Assembly (NCBI GenBank): GCA_946406115.1
Contig: OX291556.1
Coordinates: 13,112,501 to 13,176,500 of the forward strand
Source of the DNA: Apoda limacodes
Taxonomy: Eukaryota; Arthropoda; Insecta; Lepidoptera; Limacodidae
Length of the DNA: 64,000 nt
Direction of reading: 5' to 3'
Positions 1-11,012 of this stretch are shown one piece after another. The translations under genes were made by a program, and so were the position numbers. The notes beneath the pieces are model-generated. The model was given only the letters and a program-made list of their open reading frames with translations. It was not told the origin of the DNA and did not search any database. Each line of letters begins with the position of its first letter. The first letter of the stretch is position 1.

Positions 1-254
1 TAGCGGAAGAACGAATTTAAAATAAAAATCGAACAGAGTTTAAAAAAAACGGTTCATAAATAAAAAAAACTAAAATAATCACAAAAAAGTGCTCAAAATT
101 TAGTTTACTTGTCATAGATCTCGATATTTTGTCTGGGAACCCAATTATTTTTCAATTTATTAATTAGATATTGTTTCATACTAAAATAATAGAGGCTAAA
201 ATTTCTATATAAAGGCTAGTTTTTTTTAATAAATCAAAAACATGAAAAAAAAAA

Positions 255-1007
255 TTTTTTTCTGACTGACTATGCAGTTGGTTGATTCAGACATTACTGC
301 TTCACCGGGCTTTTCGGGGCGAGACTCTGAGGGTGCCTCAGCCCATATAGCGCCCAACGCTCGGGAGCCCTTGAGTGTTGGGCGCTATATAGGCTGAGGC
401 AAGGCACGGGGGGAGCCTCGGCTTGATTTGTCGCTCTCGCTGTCGGTGAGTCAACGTCAGGAGGGGAGTTCCCCCTTACGCGGGTGCAGTTGCGATTGTG
501 TGGGGGCGAGAAGCGAGATCGTCATCTGGGGCAGTTAGTACGTGCCGTGCCTAACGATAGTTTTACGACCGTGGCGAGGTCGGTCGGGGGGATGATACGT
601 TGTGGATTGCACAATTAATTGATTCGGGTGATTTTGAGTACGCTCGAAAGAGCAGACTGCTAGGTCTTTGAAATATTGGGGAATCGTGGGGAGCTCAAAG
701 TCCCTGTGTAGGTCCGCATTGGGGACGTACCAGGAGGCTCTGGAGGCCGCTCTGACAAAGCGGTTTTGGAGGGTCTGGGGTTTGTGGAGATTGCGTTAAG
801 ACAACGCCTAAACGACGCTAGCATATGCTAGTATGGGGCGGATGCAAGTGGTGTAAAGAGTCAGCTTATTTCTAAGCGATATCTTACTGTGCTTGCCTAT
901 CATGGGATATAGACGACCGAGGACAAAAGCGGTCTCTAACTATTTTGGTGTGATCGCGGAAGTTCAAACGCCTATCCAGGGTCACACTGAGATATTTGGT
1001 CTTGTTT
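255..1007 (-). mobile_element. Jockey-clade LINE, 3' fragment (copy B1)
   Basis: Reverse complement of the last part of the Jockey element at 36868-39719: the C-terminal end of ORF2 and the 3' UTR, ending in a short A-rich tail at about 255-262. The coding part is broken by stops and frameshifts. At about 1007 it is joined directly to LOA-like sequence on the same strand, so it lacks its own reverse transcriptase core. The 3' UTR carries an extra inverted arm (335-400). Confidence 0.85.
335..400. repeat. Fold-back hairpin in the Jockey 3' UTR
   Basis: Arms 335-358 and 377-400 are 24 bp inverted repeats with one mismatch around an 18 bp loop. The related element near 39.6 kb has only one arm, so the second arm is an inverted duplication. 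The same hairpin occurs at 16681-16746 in the other copy of the long repeat. Confidence 0.85.
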
Positions 1008-1966
1008 GTCTTGCCGCATCATTGCCTAGAGACCCACTATGACCACGCAATTTTTTGCAGTTCACAGTGACACTCCATTAGTAGCACAGCGGCACTGTCG
1101 GAGATGATGCGTATCAATGCATCACTTATGTCTCTAGACAGGACCGCTGTTGCAGCTCGGGTAATCCCGACACATTCTCGAGAACACTCCCACGCCCGTT
1201 CCAGACTCTGTTTTAGAGCGATCAGTGTAAATCCTACCTTCATGCATACCAGAGCTGTCCTTTTCTCATGAAGCTGGACGCGGCATCTTTTGTCGAAGAC
1301 AAAGGTTTTTGGGATGATGTCACATGTCGCCTCTATCATTGGAAGCTCGTTGCCAACTGCCTCCTTGAGACGTGCATGAGTGATTCTGTTGTCCCATTTC
1401 CAGAGCCCTACTTTCTCAAGTCGTATGGCTGCAGCAGCAGCTTCTTGTTGTATAACAAGGTGAAGGGGTCTGAGATTAAGAATGACCTCTAGTGCTGTCG
1501 TAGGGGTCGTTTTCATTCATTTCATTTTCATTGCAGGCAAGGCGTTGCAGGCTTTGTTGTTTGTTTTTTACTGCGCTCAACTGAGTTCGGGGCCACCAAA
1601 CTACTGCACCGGTCGTATTATGGCTGTATAAAGCCATAGCGTTATGGATGGCTTAAGGGCCCATTTCTTGCCTATTAGTCTTCTGCATTGCCAGAAGGTT
1701 GTACATGTCTTGGTTAATTTTGTGCTTAGACGCTTACTCCAATTCAGCTTATTGTCTAAAATTACTCCAAGGTATTTGACTTCGCTCGAAAGGGTAAGCT
1801 CAATGTCAAATAGTTTTGGCATGGTAGTCATTTGAATTTTCCTTTTGTTTCTAAAAAAGACCAATTCTGTCTTGTTGGGATTTATCGCCAGCTCATGGTG
1901 GTTACACCATTCTTCCATGACTCTGAGGGCTAGTTGCATGCGAGTGCAGATAATGTTTTCTGAGTT
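1008..1966 (-). mobile_element. LOA/I-group LINE fragment: RT C-terminus and RNase H, truncated
   Basis: Read on the minus strand, 1966-1601 encodes the C-terminal palm/thumb part of a non-LTR reverse transcriptase (residues such as NPNKTELVFF and KYLGVILDNKLNW). The linker in 1516-1250 contains TTALEVILNLRPLHLVI, a stretch typical of LINEs that carry RNase H. Out-of-frame RNase H remnants follow (IYTDRSKTESGTG, where the usual TDGSK is altered, and GHSGSLGNDAARQ near 1010-1050). The part encoding the YADD catalytic box is missing here but present in the 17.4-19.0 kb copy. LOA clade is my best assignment; the I group is an alternative. Confidence 0.75.
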
Positions 1967-3076
1967 CTCTGCCGTTCTCTTTACCGTAGGCCGCCCTTTG
2001 CGGCCATCTCCCCTCTCACTCTTCGGCCGTGCCATTCCTTAGCAAAACAATGCCAAATATCTTGGTGTGACCCGGGTTAGGCGTTTGAACTTCCGCGATC
2101 ACACCAAAATAATTAGAGACTGAGCCGCTTTTGTCCTTGGTCGTCTATATCTCATGATAGTACTTAGTAAGATGTCGCTCAGAAATAAGCTGACTGTTTA
2201 CACCACTTGCATCCGCCCCATACTAGCTTATGCTAGTATCGTCTATGAGTTATCCTAAAACTAAATCCCAATCCGCAATCTTCATAAACTCCTAAGGGGT
2301 CCCCAAGACAGCTTCCTCAGAGCGGCCCCCGGAGCCTCCTGGTCCGTAATGCGGACCTACACAAGGATTTCGGGCTCTCCACGATTCCCCAATTTCTCAA
2401 AGATCTGGCAGTCTAACGGCCCCAGATGACGATCTCGCTATTCGGATAACGAGATTGGTCTCAACGACCTCGCCTAATAGGGCCTCCCCCCTAACATTAC
2501 GCCTACGTCCCCGGGTTCGTCGGCGCCCGCAAGGATACACTACGTATCAAAGAGTGCCGGGGCGCTCCTCGCCCCCTCTCAATCGCAACTGCACCCGCGT
2601 AATGGGGAACTCCCCTTCTGGCGCTGACTCACCTTCAAATTCAAATTCAAATTCAAAAACATTTATTTGTGAATATGCGTACATAAAAGATGTTAAGTCA
2701 CCATATCCTACCTCATAGAAGGCATACAAATACAATTTATAATATAATGAATTAACTAATTATATATTATTATGTTCACACACAGTTCTATTTAAATATA
2801 TTAGTACATTATTCAATTTTTCTACAACTTAATATTCAAGTACTCTCTGACTGTGTAGTAAGTTTTCTCTACTATGAAATATCGCAATCTAATTTTAAAC
2901 TCCTTCGGGTTCGAGGCTCACGCTGGTCGAATGGACAACCCCGAGAGCGACAACCCAAGCCAAGGCTCCCCCCGCGGGGAGCCCCTGAGCGTTGGGCGCT
3001 ATATGGGACTCCTTCAGAGTCTCGCCCCAAAAGTCTGGTGAAGCAGTAATAGCTGCAACAGCCAACTGCACAGAAA
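1967..3076 (+). mobile_element. Jockey-clade LINE, 3' fragment (copy B2), interrupted
   Basis: Plus-strand sequence matching the end of the Jockey element at about 38.77-39.69 kb: RT C-terminus, then 3' UTR with the 'tgaagcagtaat' terminal motif near 3040. Frameshifts and stops make it non-coding. It abuts the LOA fragment at 1966/1967 and is interrupted at 2637-2901 by another insertion. With copy B1 it forms an inverted pair. Confidence 0.85.
2637..2901 (-). mobile_element. Small LINE/SINE-like insertion with a TTCAAA-repeat tail
   Basis: About 265 bp of AT-rich DNA interrupting Jockey copy B2. It is flanked by ccttc at 2632-2636 and 2902-2906, a probable 5 bp target-site duplication. It begins with three or four copies of a TTCAAA-type hexamer followed by 'aaaacatttatt'. 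Read on the minus strand this would be the simple-repeat 3' tail of a retroposon. The family is not identified. Confidence 0.6.
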
Positions 3077-3101
3077 TCTTTTTTTTGTATAACTACTGCA
3101 G

Positions 3102-3181
3102 TTTACTGATCCAGCCATTGCTGCTGCACCGCAGAGTCTCGCCCATGAAGCACCCGACTCTCAAGGGCTCTCCCCGACTGT
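3102..3181 (-). mobile_element. Jockey 3' terminus, short degenerate fragment (B3)
   Basis: Contains reverse-complement remnants of the Jockey 3' end (gcagagtctcgccc and 'tctcaagggctctcccc') beside a copy of the 'ccagccattgctgctgcacc' terminal segment. No coding capacity. Confidence 0.55.
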
Positions 3182-3348
3182 TAAAATATATGTTAAAATG
3201 TGACCAAAAAAGAGAATGTCAAAGGAAAAGTTCATACAAAATAATAATTAAAGACAAGCCTTGGATTACGACCTTAAAGAAGGAAAACAAAAACATGTTA
3301 ATCAAAATATAGTTAGAAAATTATACAGCTACACAATTCTTTTTTTTT

Positions 3349-3575
3349 TCTGCAATCTACTGATGCAGCCATTGCTGCTCCTCCGGGCTTTTGGGCGAGA
3401 CTCTGAAGGAGTCTCAATCCCATATAGCGCCCAACTTTCAAGGGCTCCCCGTGGAGGGAATCTAGGCTTGGATTGTCGCTCTTGGGGTCGTCCCTTCGGC
3501 GGTTGCGATTGCGAGTGAGTGAGGGCGAGAAGCGCCCCGGCACTCTTTAATACCTCGTATATGAGGTGAGCGTGC
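3349..3575 (-). mobile_element. Jockey 3' UTR fragment (B4)
   Basis: Reverse complement of the 3' UTR of the 36.9-39.7 kb Jockey copy, from its last bases back to the segment encoding 'agtgccggggcgcttctcgc'. Truncated at both ends. Fourth piece of the same family within 3.6 kb. Confidence 0.75.
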
Positions 3576-3884
3576 GGGCTGAAAGACCGTGGGTTCGCCG
3601 ACGAACCCCGGGACCTCACAGACGTCGAGCTACACAATTTTACAAGAAACTCTACCATAATGACGACCGAGGTGTTATGGACCTACGAGGATGAGATTTG
3701 CTTCATATCAGTCTTCATTCCTGGAGAGCTATTTCAACATCAACATGCTATTCAACAGCCATACATAATATAAAGTCCTGGAGATATATGAACTTAGCTA
3801 TTCTTAAATCTTAAAACATCGATAATAATCTCTTCTATATTTATATATAAAAAAAAATTAGTGTCGGACAACCGTCCGGAATCG

Positions 3885-4065
3885 TGACAACTTGTGCCTT
3901 TCACTTTTTATGTCTGTCTCTCTCGCTCTTAGGCGGGCTAACCATGCCGCGTGCCTCTCACTCGCTCTCATTGTAAGCGCATAACGTGAGCGGAGCGTAA
4001 CGCAGTTTCTTGAAGTGTCACCCGGCAAACCAATTTATAAGACGTTGTCACGTCAAAAAAACTGT
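3885..4065 (+). repeat. Interspersed repeat E, copy 1 (inverted partner at 13.8 kb)
   Basis: About 170 bp starting near 'gtgacaactt' and ending 'gttgtcacgtc' just before an A run. It matches the reverse complement of about 13800-13960 closely. Both ends carry a 'gtgac' motif, suggesting a non-autonomous DNA transposon. The superfamily is not recognised. It lies about 590 bp upstream of the gene 1 TATA box. Confidence 0.75.
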
Positions 4066-4653
4066 TGAAAAAGAACCTTAAAGACGTTTTGTTTTGGATC
4101 GTAGCTTGCTCTGGCGAAAGAAATCTATTATTGCTTTTAAGATGGTATTATTACAACCCATGATCTCGAAGACTTCGTGTTATTCTAAGCTGTTAAATAG
4201 GTTTTTTAAATATTTCGCTTTCCAGAAATTAAAAGGCGCTGTAGCAAACCGTATCTTCGTAAAGCACTTCAATCGTCATATTCATAGATTTTCATGTGAA
4301 ACTGTTTTGCTGCATTAACGTTAATATGTTACAGTAACGTTAATATTTTTTTTGCTTTCTTTATTTAAAGGACATAATCCAAGGTTTATATAGGTTGTGT
4401 TTAAGATGTGTGCTCTTTACTGATTATTTGAGAATTCTACTATTGAGGAACTTTTGACTTTATGTTAGAGCAAGTATATGTTCCATCTCTCATCTAAATT
4501 TTAGCTAAATTGGTTTAGTTATTGTGGGCGTAAAAGAGTGACAAAAATTGCGAAATAAAAAGTTCGTATGATTACATGTTAGCGTTTCTTAACGCTAGTG
4601 TAAAACATAATTGACCGGTTTGAGTGAATAGTAATGACACATTAATTCCTCAA
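4066..4653. other. Upstream flank of gene 1
   Basis: AT-rich DNA with no convincing coding sequence or repeat. A 74-codon open frame at 4094-4318 shows no recognisable motif and is judged to be chance. Confidence 0.5.
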
Positions 4654-4684
4654 TATAAAGCAGATTTTCTTTCCGAGTTCACTA
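4654..4684 (+). promoter_or_regulatory. TATA box and putative start site of gene 1
   Basis: TATAAA at 4654-4659 is followed 25 bp later by an initiator-like TCACT (4679-4683), placing transcription start near 4681 and giving a 5' UTR of about 65 nt. The spacing is normal for an insect TATA promoter. This is inference from sequence only. Confidence 0.5.
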
Positions 4685-4746
4685 CAGTTACAGTAGAAGA
4701 AAAGAAAAATCAGCATTACTTAATGAATAAAACATAACAATCAAAA

Positions 4747-7700
4747 ATGACCATTAAATATATATTTATCTTATCAGCCTGTGTCGTAAGTGGATTTGCA
4801 AAATTAGCACGTAAGTAGTTTTAGTTATAAATTATACAGTATTATATAGTTAACGCTTAAGACAACTTTACTATATGTGTCCCTATTTGAAAATCAATAA
4901 AAATATTTTTAATTTATTTGTTTGAAGGCAGATATTCGATATTGAAGAAGGAAATTTGAACGAAGGCAAAGTAATAACTTTTTACTACAGAATTTTACAA
5001 TTTTCATGTGCCTACAATTTATCAAAAAGTTCTTAAAAAATAAATATTTATCTATGGTAATACTGTAGTGTAAATACAAAGGATAATCTCTGCAACTACT
5101 GAGCCGATTATAAAAAATATTTTACCACTCGATACACTCACTATCTATGACCAAAATAGGCTAAGCCTAAGCTATGTTTTAATTTAAATAAGTTTTTGCA
5201 TAGTTTAAAATATCCATATTACCATGCACGCACATATCAAGCCATTTACTTCAAACTAAATACAAAATAGTCAATCTTCCATTAATAATTTTGCGACTGG
5301 TCAAATATGGTTGTGATCAAATTACCTAAAAGATAATTTTTTAAAGACCTTTCAATCCACTTTTGAAACACCAATCAACGACACCCTTCTCACGGGTTGT
5401 GCAAGAATTAATTCCTTACTCAAGTAATTTTTCCATCAGTATATTGGTGTAAAAATATATAATATAGCCTCACGTTAATCCGGTGCCTGAACATTTCACA
5501 AATATTTGTGCAATCATTTGAAGACACACATGTTATGCCGTACCGTTCAAATTTAGGTTCAAATTCTCGAAAGCATGTCGAACACCGGCATGACGTATAT
5601 GATAGCTATACGTTTCAACAGCTGATGTATTACGTAAGTGGCTTTACAGACCATTCTACATACCATAATAACAAATTTATTTGTTTTTTTAGCGGATTTT
5701 ATTCGCCCTTGTAACGACACAAAATCTGACTGTATCAAGAAGTCTTCTCAGAATGCGATACCATATTTTGTGAAAGGAATACCGGAATTAGGTGTACCTA
5801 TACTGGATCCCTTTGAATTGGAAGAGTTGGATATTCCACTGAATGGTTTAACTCTTAAATTCCATAACGGTAAAGTGCACGGTTTCAGAACGTGCATCAT
5901 CGACCATGTTGTGTAAGTAGTTTTTAGATTGTAATATATTTTATTACTATTATTATATATGTACATAAACTGATATAAGGAAAAGTTTCCTGGTTCTGTA
6001 CCTGGTGGACTCCACTCTATATCTCTTATAATTGAAACGCTAAGTAATTTCACTAATCTTTCTTAACCATATTCGATATCGAAATACTAAGAAAAGTATT
6101 CCACAAGCTCTATCTAATAGTATATCAATAATTGTGTATAAAATAAATTGGTTTTATCTGAAAATTTGATGTTTTCAGCGTCCATTCATTAAGTATGGCG
6201 ACATAAATTTAGGTACGTACCTAAAAAAAATTAGAACAAAAATCTATAATTCTATATTTTTTACAAAATTGCCATAATTTCTAGAATGAAGCAACTCAAT
6301 AATGGCCTTCAGAGTCTAATAAAACGAAAAACGCGAAGCACTTCATTTTGTGTAATTTTTTTTTAAAACTCAAAACATGCATGAATTTCGAAGTTCATGG
6401 CAAATCAATTTTGTATGGAAAAATTCTAAGGCATTTTTACCTTTGCCTGTAACAAATGACCGAAAATTGTGTTAAAACATATTAAAAACATTTCATTAAG
6501 GCTAACTCTAAGATATTGTATATTTTTCAGGTCAGAATTAGAGAACCGTTTCTTTAAAATAGACTTCCACTGCAACTTGACTATTAAGGGTAATTACGAA
6601 TCTGAAGGAAAACTATTAATATTTCCCATTAAAGGAGGTGGAGATGCCACAATTGAACTAAGTGAGTGCCTAGTTTTTATTTTTTATGACTTTTAAATAA
6701 TTACCTACTGACATAAACCACCTAAATAACCCATAAAATAAATAATGACATATCCAGGATGAGTTACTGATCAGTTTGCTAATTTTATACATACATTTAT
6801 AAATTTGCACCTGCTTTATGAAATAAGGGAACTAAACTTTTTTTAAAAAAAAACCTTCACTACATCCTACCTACACCTGTTCATAATAGTACAATGTGTA
6901 TTATGTATTATGGGTGGTAAGTAGAAAATTACTAACGCCCGGCTATTTAGAAGCCTAAGCCCCCGAGGCCGAAGGCTTTAATGACTCTACCCTGTAATTC
7001 CCGTACCGCCCGTGTTACACACTCGAAAATATAAGGCGAATAAAAAAATAAACTCACCAAAACACAATTGAAATGGCGGGAAAAGAAGTAGAAAAAATAA
7101 CGCCACTGCCAAATCGATATATCTAAAGAAATTACGAATCAAAAAGTTTTTGTTAAAACTTGTAAATGCTCACTTATAGTATGCGCGTTGTACTTACTTT
7201 TCATCACACTTACTTGCAAACAGTGGCATTACGTGCTGGTAAAGTGGCTGCTAAGACCTTACTTACTTCCCTGTGCTCTTTCTTTGTAATTTTTTTTTTC
7301 CTCAAGGCAAAACGGGAGTTTATAAAACCTACGGGCGATATGATTTATTATGTCATGAAACGCACCGCGCGCGCTCTACTTTTACGATAAAGTCTTCGTA
7401 CTGTTTTTCTATTCTATCAAGTATGTACAAAAGTGCCATCTGTAGTTAAAAATATGAACAACGCGTCAAGCGAATAACTAAAGTGCAACTATTTTTTCTG
7501 ACCCGGTGGTCAAAAATCGAAACTACAGTCATTTTTAAATGGTGTAAACTTATAACAACACTAGCGACCAAAAAGTTTTAAATTTAGCTATAACTTTTTG
7601 ATTAATAAATTCTCTAGATATCGCTAAATGGCTACACTTCTGTTTTCATCATTTTTAATTTGGTAAGTTTGTTTATTTACAACTTACAAAAGAAATAAAA

Positions 7701-10700
7701 AATTTCGTCGTCGTCAGATGAGTTTAATATAAATGGGACACCGCCAGATTTGTTAATGGGGTTCAAGAAATAAATATGATCCTGTTACCACCGAAGCCTA
7801 AAGACAAGTTTGTAGGAACTTAACCGCATACGCCAGTTTTATTACCTGGAAAAACAAGAAGAAAATGAGTTCGTTTTCAAAGGATGTCCTATTTATTAGC
7901 TTACTTTGGAGAAATTACCAAATACAAACTGTCTTCCCTGTGGGTAATTTACTCCATATTGAAGAACATTCTCAAGTCAAAAATTTTTATCAAAATATAT
8001 ATATACATAATGTACTATGAAACTGACAGCATAATGTATAATTGATAGAAAAGGCGTCGGCGTGGGTTCATCGCGCGCTTTGTATCTAAAAACAGCAAAG
8101 AAAAAGCCCGTGGGAGTAATTTAGGTCTTAGCACCCACTTTCTTTTCACGTTATGACACTGTTTATGGCAAGTATGATTAAAAAATTAAAACAAAAACAA
8201 ACAAACTTACTAAAAACACATGATTAAAATGGGGTTTTAATTGTTCACTAAAACAAGTTTAGTTCTACTTTTTTTCATAATTTTCAAGACTTTTTTAAAG
8301 GTTTTTTTTAAAAACCTTCGCACACTAACTATTTACAGCTGTAGTGTGTCCATAAAATCTTAAAACATCCTAAATATACCGTAATGGCTGCAAGGTGTGT
8401 GAGTAATGGGCAAACCAGTTTTTAAGTTTGTGTTAACAAACAACAAACAACGCGAATAATTAATATGCACGCAAAACAGTTCCTTTATTTAGGCTATACA
8501 GTCTTATGAAGTACTAGTCGTTCCCCGCAACTCCGTCCGCAATTTGGTTGAGAATTTTAGGTAATTCTTATTTTTCAAAGGTGTAATTATGTTTTTTAAA
8601 TTTTTTCACATAAAATTACCACCTAGTATTATCAAAATACTACGCAGCACTAAAGATGGCGGCGCCGGACCTCAAACATTTATGTTAGTGAATGTGATGT
8701 AACCTAGTGTTTGTTATGATGAAAATCAATAGAAATAGAAGAATATTATTAGAATATTAGGTTGGGTTGTACAAAAGGGGGCGCTGAGAAAAAAGACTTA
8801 GAAAATTCCCTTGCGCCCCCTTTTAGTTACTCTGACCGTAAGAAAGGTAAAAAAATATCATATTTGGTAATATAAGTCTTTTTCCGCCCTTTTAATTACT
8901 CAGACCTATATTTTGCTTTAGATTTAAGAACATAAAGTTCATGCTAAGAGTATAATTAATGTTTAGAACCCAATCATTTTGAACTAAATTTGTCACGATT
9001 CGAATGCGAGATGTAGTCTCGAACGGTCCCGACCACTCGAAGCAGTTCGAGCGGCTTGCGTTCGAGAAATGTCGGATTCGACATTACCAGAATTGCTAAA
9101 TTACATTTTCGTTCGAGAAAAGTTTAAATTCGTACTTTATTTTGAATTCATGATCAATTCGATCGCGTGAGAATTGGCTCCTGGAAATAGGTTCGTTACG
9201 AACGTCACAGCTGCTAATAACTTATAAAGTCCTAGTACATCAATCTTATACAATTTGGTACACAAATCTTCATAGAATTGATTCTCCCTAAAGGTTGGTA
9301 TATCAAATACCTTTAAACGAGCAATTCTTGTTGTATGTATATATATATAGATATATAAGCTGAATATCGGAAACGGCTACAACGATTTCCATTAAATTTA
9401 GTCTGCAGGGGGTTTCAGGGAAGACAAATCGATCTAGCTAGGTTTCATTTCCAGAAAACGTTGTTTTATCCGTGTTTTTAGCCAATGATAAACTGAAAAA
9501 TATGACTCTTCCTGACATCTACTGGCGAGTAGTGATACTATTATTTTTACCGACACGGCAACACTAAAGCTACTTGACAATAGATGGTGTCGTTAAGCAA
9601 CACTTAAACTACTTGACAAAAAAAAATCCCCAGGTACTTTCTATTAATATTAACATTTCTACAAATTTCATAGATTTATTACTAAATTTGCCTATATTTT
9701 AGAGTTTAATTACCAAATCTTAATTCAATCTTATGCTTAATGCGAGTATGTCGACACAGGCGAGGTGTATTAGGTTTCACTGGTTATCAAATCTCGCAAA
9801 TATATATTGCTAGTGTGTAGAGTCAATTTCTCTTTTTTTTCCTGGTTCACTTGAGTTTTATAATTTATTTAAATGTATATGTTTTCAGTTAACTTAAAAA
9901 TGAAACTAGACATAAACACCAAGTATACCAAAGATAAAAATGGTGGTAATCACTTCTCTATTAAGGACTACAAATACGTTTTCGACTATGGAGATGATGC
10001 GAAATTTGATTTAGGGGAACCTTTGAAAGGAAACAAGGAAATTAGTAAGTAACATACTTTTTCTGTGATTTTAATTTCTCATTAACCTGTGGATTCAACT
10101 GGAGAACTAACTATTCATAGATCTGCCTGTGGATCCATTAATCCATTAAAGAATGGTCAATTTTGTGAGGCTATTGCGCAGTCCATAAAACAGATTCCAA
10201 AACTCAAAATCTATGGGATACTCTATTCGTATACTGTGTTACACACAATTTGCCTCTAAACTGTTAACCTTGAAAGTTCAAATGTGGAACATACACATAA
10301 AGTCCTGGACTTAAAAAATAATAACTCTAAAAGTTAAAGAGCATTAAAATTCTGAAAATATTTACCTCAAAATATACATAAACAGTTAAAGTCCCAGCGA
10401 GAAGAAATTAATACTGAACAGGCTCGCCGACTTCCTGAACTTATTTGGAGGTGCAACACAGTATCACCTGGTTTGGCACTCTTGGGCCCCATGGGATTGG
10501 CGCCTCTGATACTAAATTAAAAAATAATATAACAAATTCAATTTATTAAATTTCAGACGCCAAAATTGTTGAATACGTCAATCAGAACTGGAAACCAGTC
10601 GCTGAAGAAATTGGACAGCCTATTGTTGACTACGGAGTAAAGCTAGCTATGAAGTATTCTGAAAAATTCTTTAGCAAAGTTCCTTACGAAGAACTCATAA

Positions 10701-10720
10701 ATGTCCCCTTACCTCAGTGA
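4747..10720 (+). CDS. Takeout / juvenile hormone-binding protein family, gene 1 (5 exons, 244 aa)
   Basis: Exons: 4747-4810, 5693-5912, 6531-6661, 9889-10044 and 10557-10720, with GT-AG introns and one continuous 244-codon frame to TGA at 10718. Residues 1-21 look like a signal peptide (MTIKYIFILSACVVSGFA, then KLA), so the product should be secreted. Mature-protein landmarks are the N-terminal pair C28/C35, the GIPELGV and LDPF stretch, the GK-F-P-I-G-G segment around 121-133, and the C-terminal block NQNWKPVAEE to VPYEEL (residues 199-237). All are typical of takeout/JHBP proteins, which hold a hydrophobic ligand in a tunnel. A second Cys pair, C89 and C109, is shared with gene 2. The start was chosen as the only ATG giving a signal peptide in phase with exon 2. 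The ligand is unknown; the protein could be a JHBP-like carrier or a clock/feeding-related takeout. Intron 3 (3.2 kb) is full of repeats. No canonical AATAAA follows the stop; a weak TATAAA lies at 10741. Confidence 0.92.
6889..7100 (+). repeat. Mosaic repeat, part A (copy 1)
   Basis: In gene 1 intron 3. About 210 bp including the landmarks 'aaattactaacg' and 'ctcaccaaaac'. It matches the reverse complement of about 14210-14430. Class unknown. Confidence 0.7.
7190..7370 (+). repeat. Mosaic repeat, part B (copy 1)
   Basis: Includes 'catcacacttac' and 'gctaagacctta'. Matches 13995-14140 in the same orientation and about 8045-8190 in reverse. With the latter it makes a roughly 1 kb fold-back inside intron 3 of gene 1. 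Confidence 0.7.
7371..8044. other. Gene 1 intron 3, spacer of the B fold-back
   Basis: AT-rich DNA between the two B arms. Nothing recognised apart from the phrase 'gtgccatctg' at 7430, a short motif also seen at 14187, 35230 and elsewhere next to repeats. Confidence 0.4.
8045..8195 (-). repeat. Mosaic repeat, part B (inverted copy)
   Basis: Reverse-complement copy of part B (for example 'gggtgctaagacctaaatta' when read on the minus strand). Forms the right arm of the fold-back with 7190-7370. Confidence 0.7.
8773..8824. repeat. 12 bp G-rich/C-rich inverted repeat
   Basis: aaaagggggcgc at 8773-8784 pairs perfectly with gcgccccctttt at 8813-8824. The segment after the right arm recurs imperfectly around 8889-8905. 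Probable MITE terminus or hairpin; class unknown. Confidence 0.6.
8998..9120. other. Cluster of TCGA motifs in gene 1 intron 3
   Basis: Seven TCGA tetranucleotides in about 122 bp, most in the context (T/A)TTCGA(G/A). The surrounding DNA is more GC-rich than the intron as a whole. No coding sense found. Confidence 0.6.
9185..9260 (-). repeat. Fragment of the SINE-associated 'TTACGAACGTCAC' repeat
   Basis: The stretch 'ggaaataggttcgttacgaa' through 'cttataaagtcctagtacat' matches the segment at about 52463-52530, next to the tRNA-derived SINE there. Only this flank is present here. Confidence 0.55.
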
Positions 10721-10779
10721 TTTGCTCATATAGTACATATTATAAAAAACTCAATCAATTTTTATTCTCTGTTATTATT

Positions 10780-11012
10780 TTGAAGTCTGAACGTGGTTCA
10801 GTTGTGACTTGCGTTCTGAGGGGCGGAGGTTCGACTCCTCGTGTACTAATGTACCTTGTACATTTTTTATTCACACCATTGTATTTACGGTTGAAGATCA
10901 TCGTGATAAAATCTACATAGTGCATGCGTCCTAAAGACGTACGTAAAGTCCACAATCGCCCTTCGTCAATGGTAAGAGAAGGGTTGCCGCAATAATATAA
11001 GATAAAAAAAAA
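10780..11012 (+). mobile_element. tRNA-derived SINE, 60 bp past the gene 1 stop
   Basis: A-box-like sequence (tggttcagttgtgac, 10794-10808), B box (ggaggttcgactcct, 10825-10839), a unique body, and an A-rich tail at 11004-11012. Its position in the probable 3' UTR or immediate 3' flank of gene 1 means it could lie in the mature transcript. Confidence 0.7.

Larger units (their letters stand above)
1..1966. repeat. Long direct repeat, copy 1 (16,346 bp from copy 2)
   Basis: Bases 1-1966 recur at 16347-18312 at a constant offset of 16,346. The only difference I found by eye is T1766 versus C18112. The match stops abruptly at 1966, where copy 1 switches to a plus-strand Jockey fragment and copy 2 continues into reverse transcriptase. 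The left limit is cut off by the window edge. The repeat contains AT-rich DNA (1-254), a Jockey 3' part (255-1007) and a LOA-like part (1008-1966), both on the minus strand. The AT-rich part lies beyond the Jockey tail, which suggests duplication of a DNA segment rather than two retrotranspositions. Confidence 0.95.

Noticed and set aside
1037..1516. 159-codon frame taken as a complete protein
   Set aside because: It is the RT-RNase H linker of a LOA-like LINE, and its last third is out of frame relative to RNase H.
4094..4318. 74-codon frame between repeat E and gene 1
   Set aside because: No motif or splice support; AT-rich chance frame.
5638..5916. Extended reading of gene 1 exon 2 as a stand-alone small gene starting at 5638
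   Set aside because: The upstream part is intron: an AG acceptor at 5691-5692 and the gene 2 exon show that coding starts at 5693.
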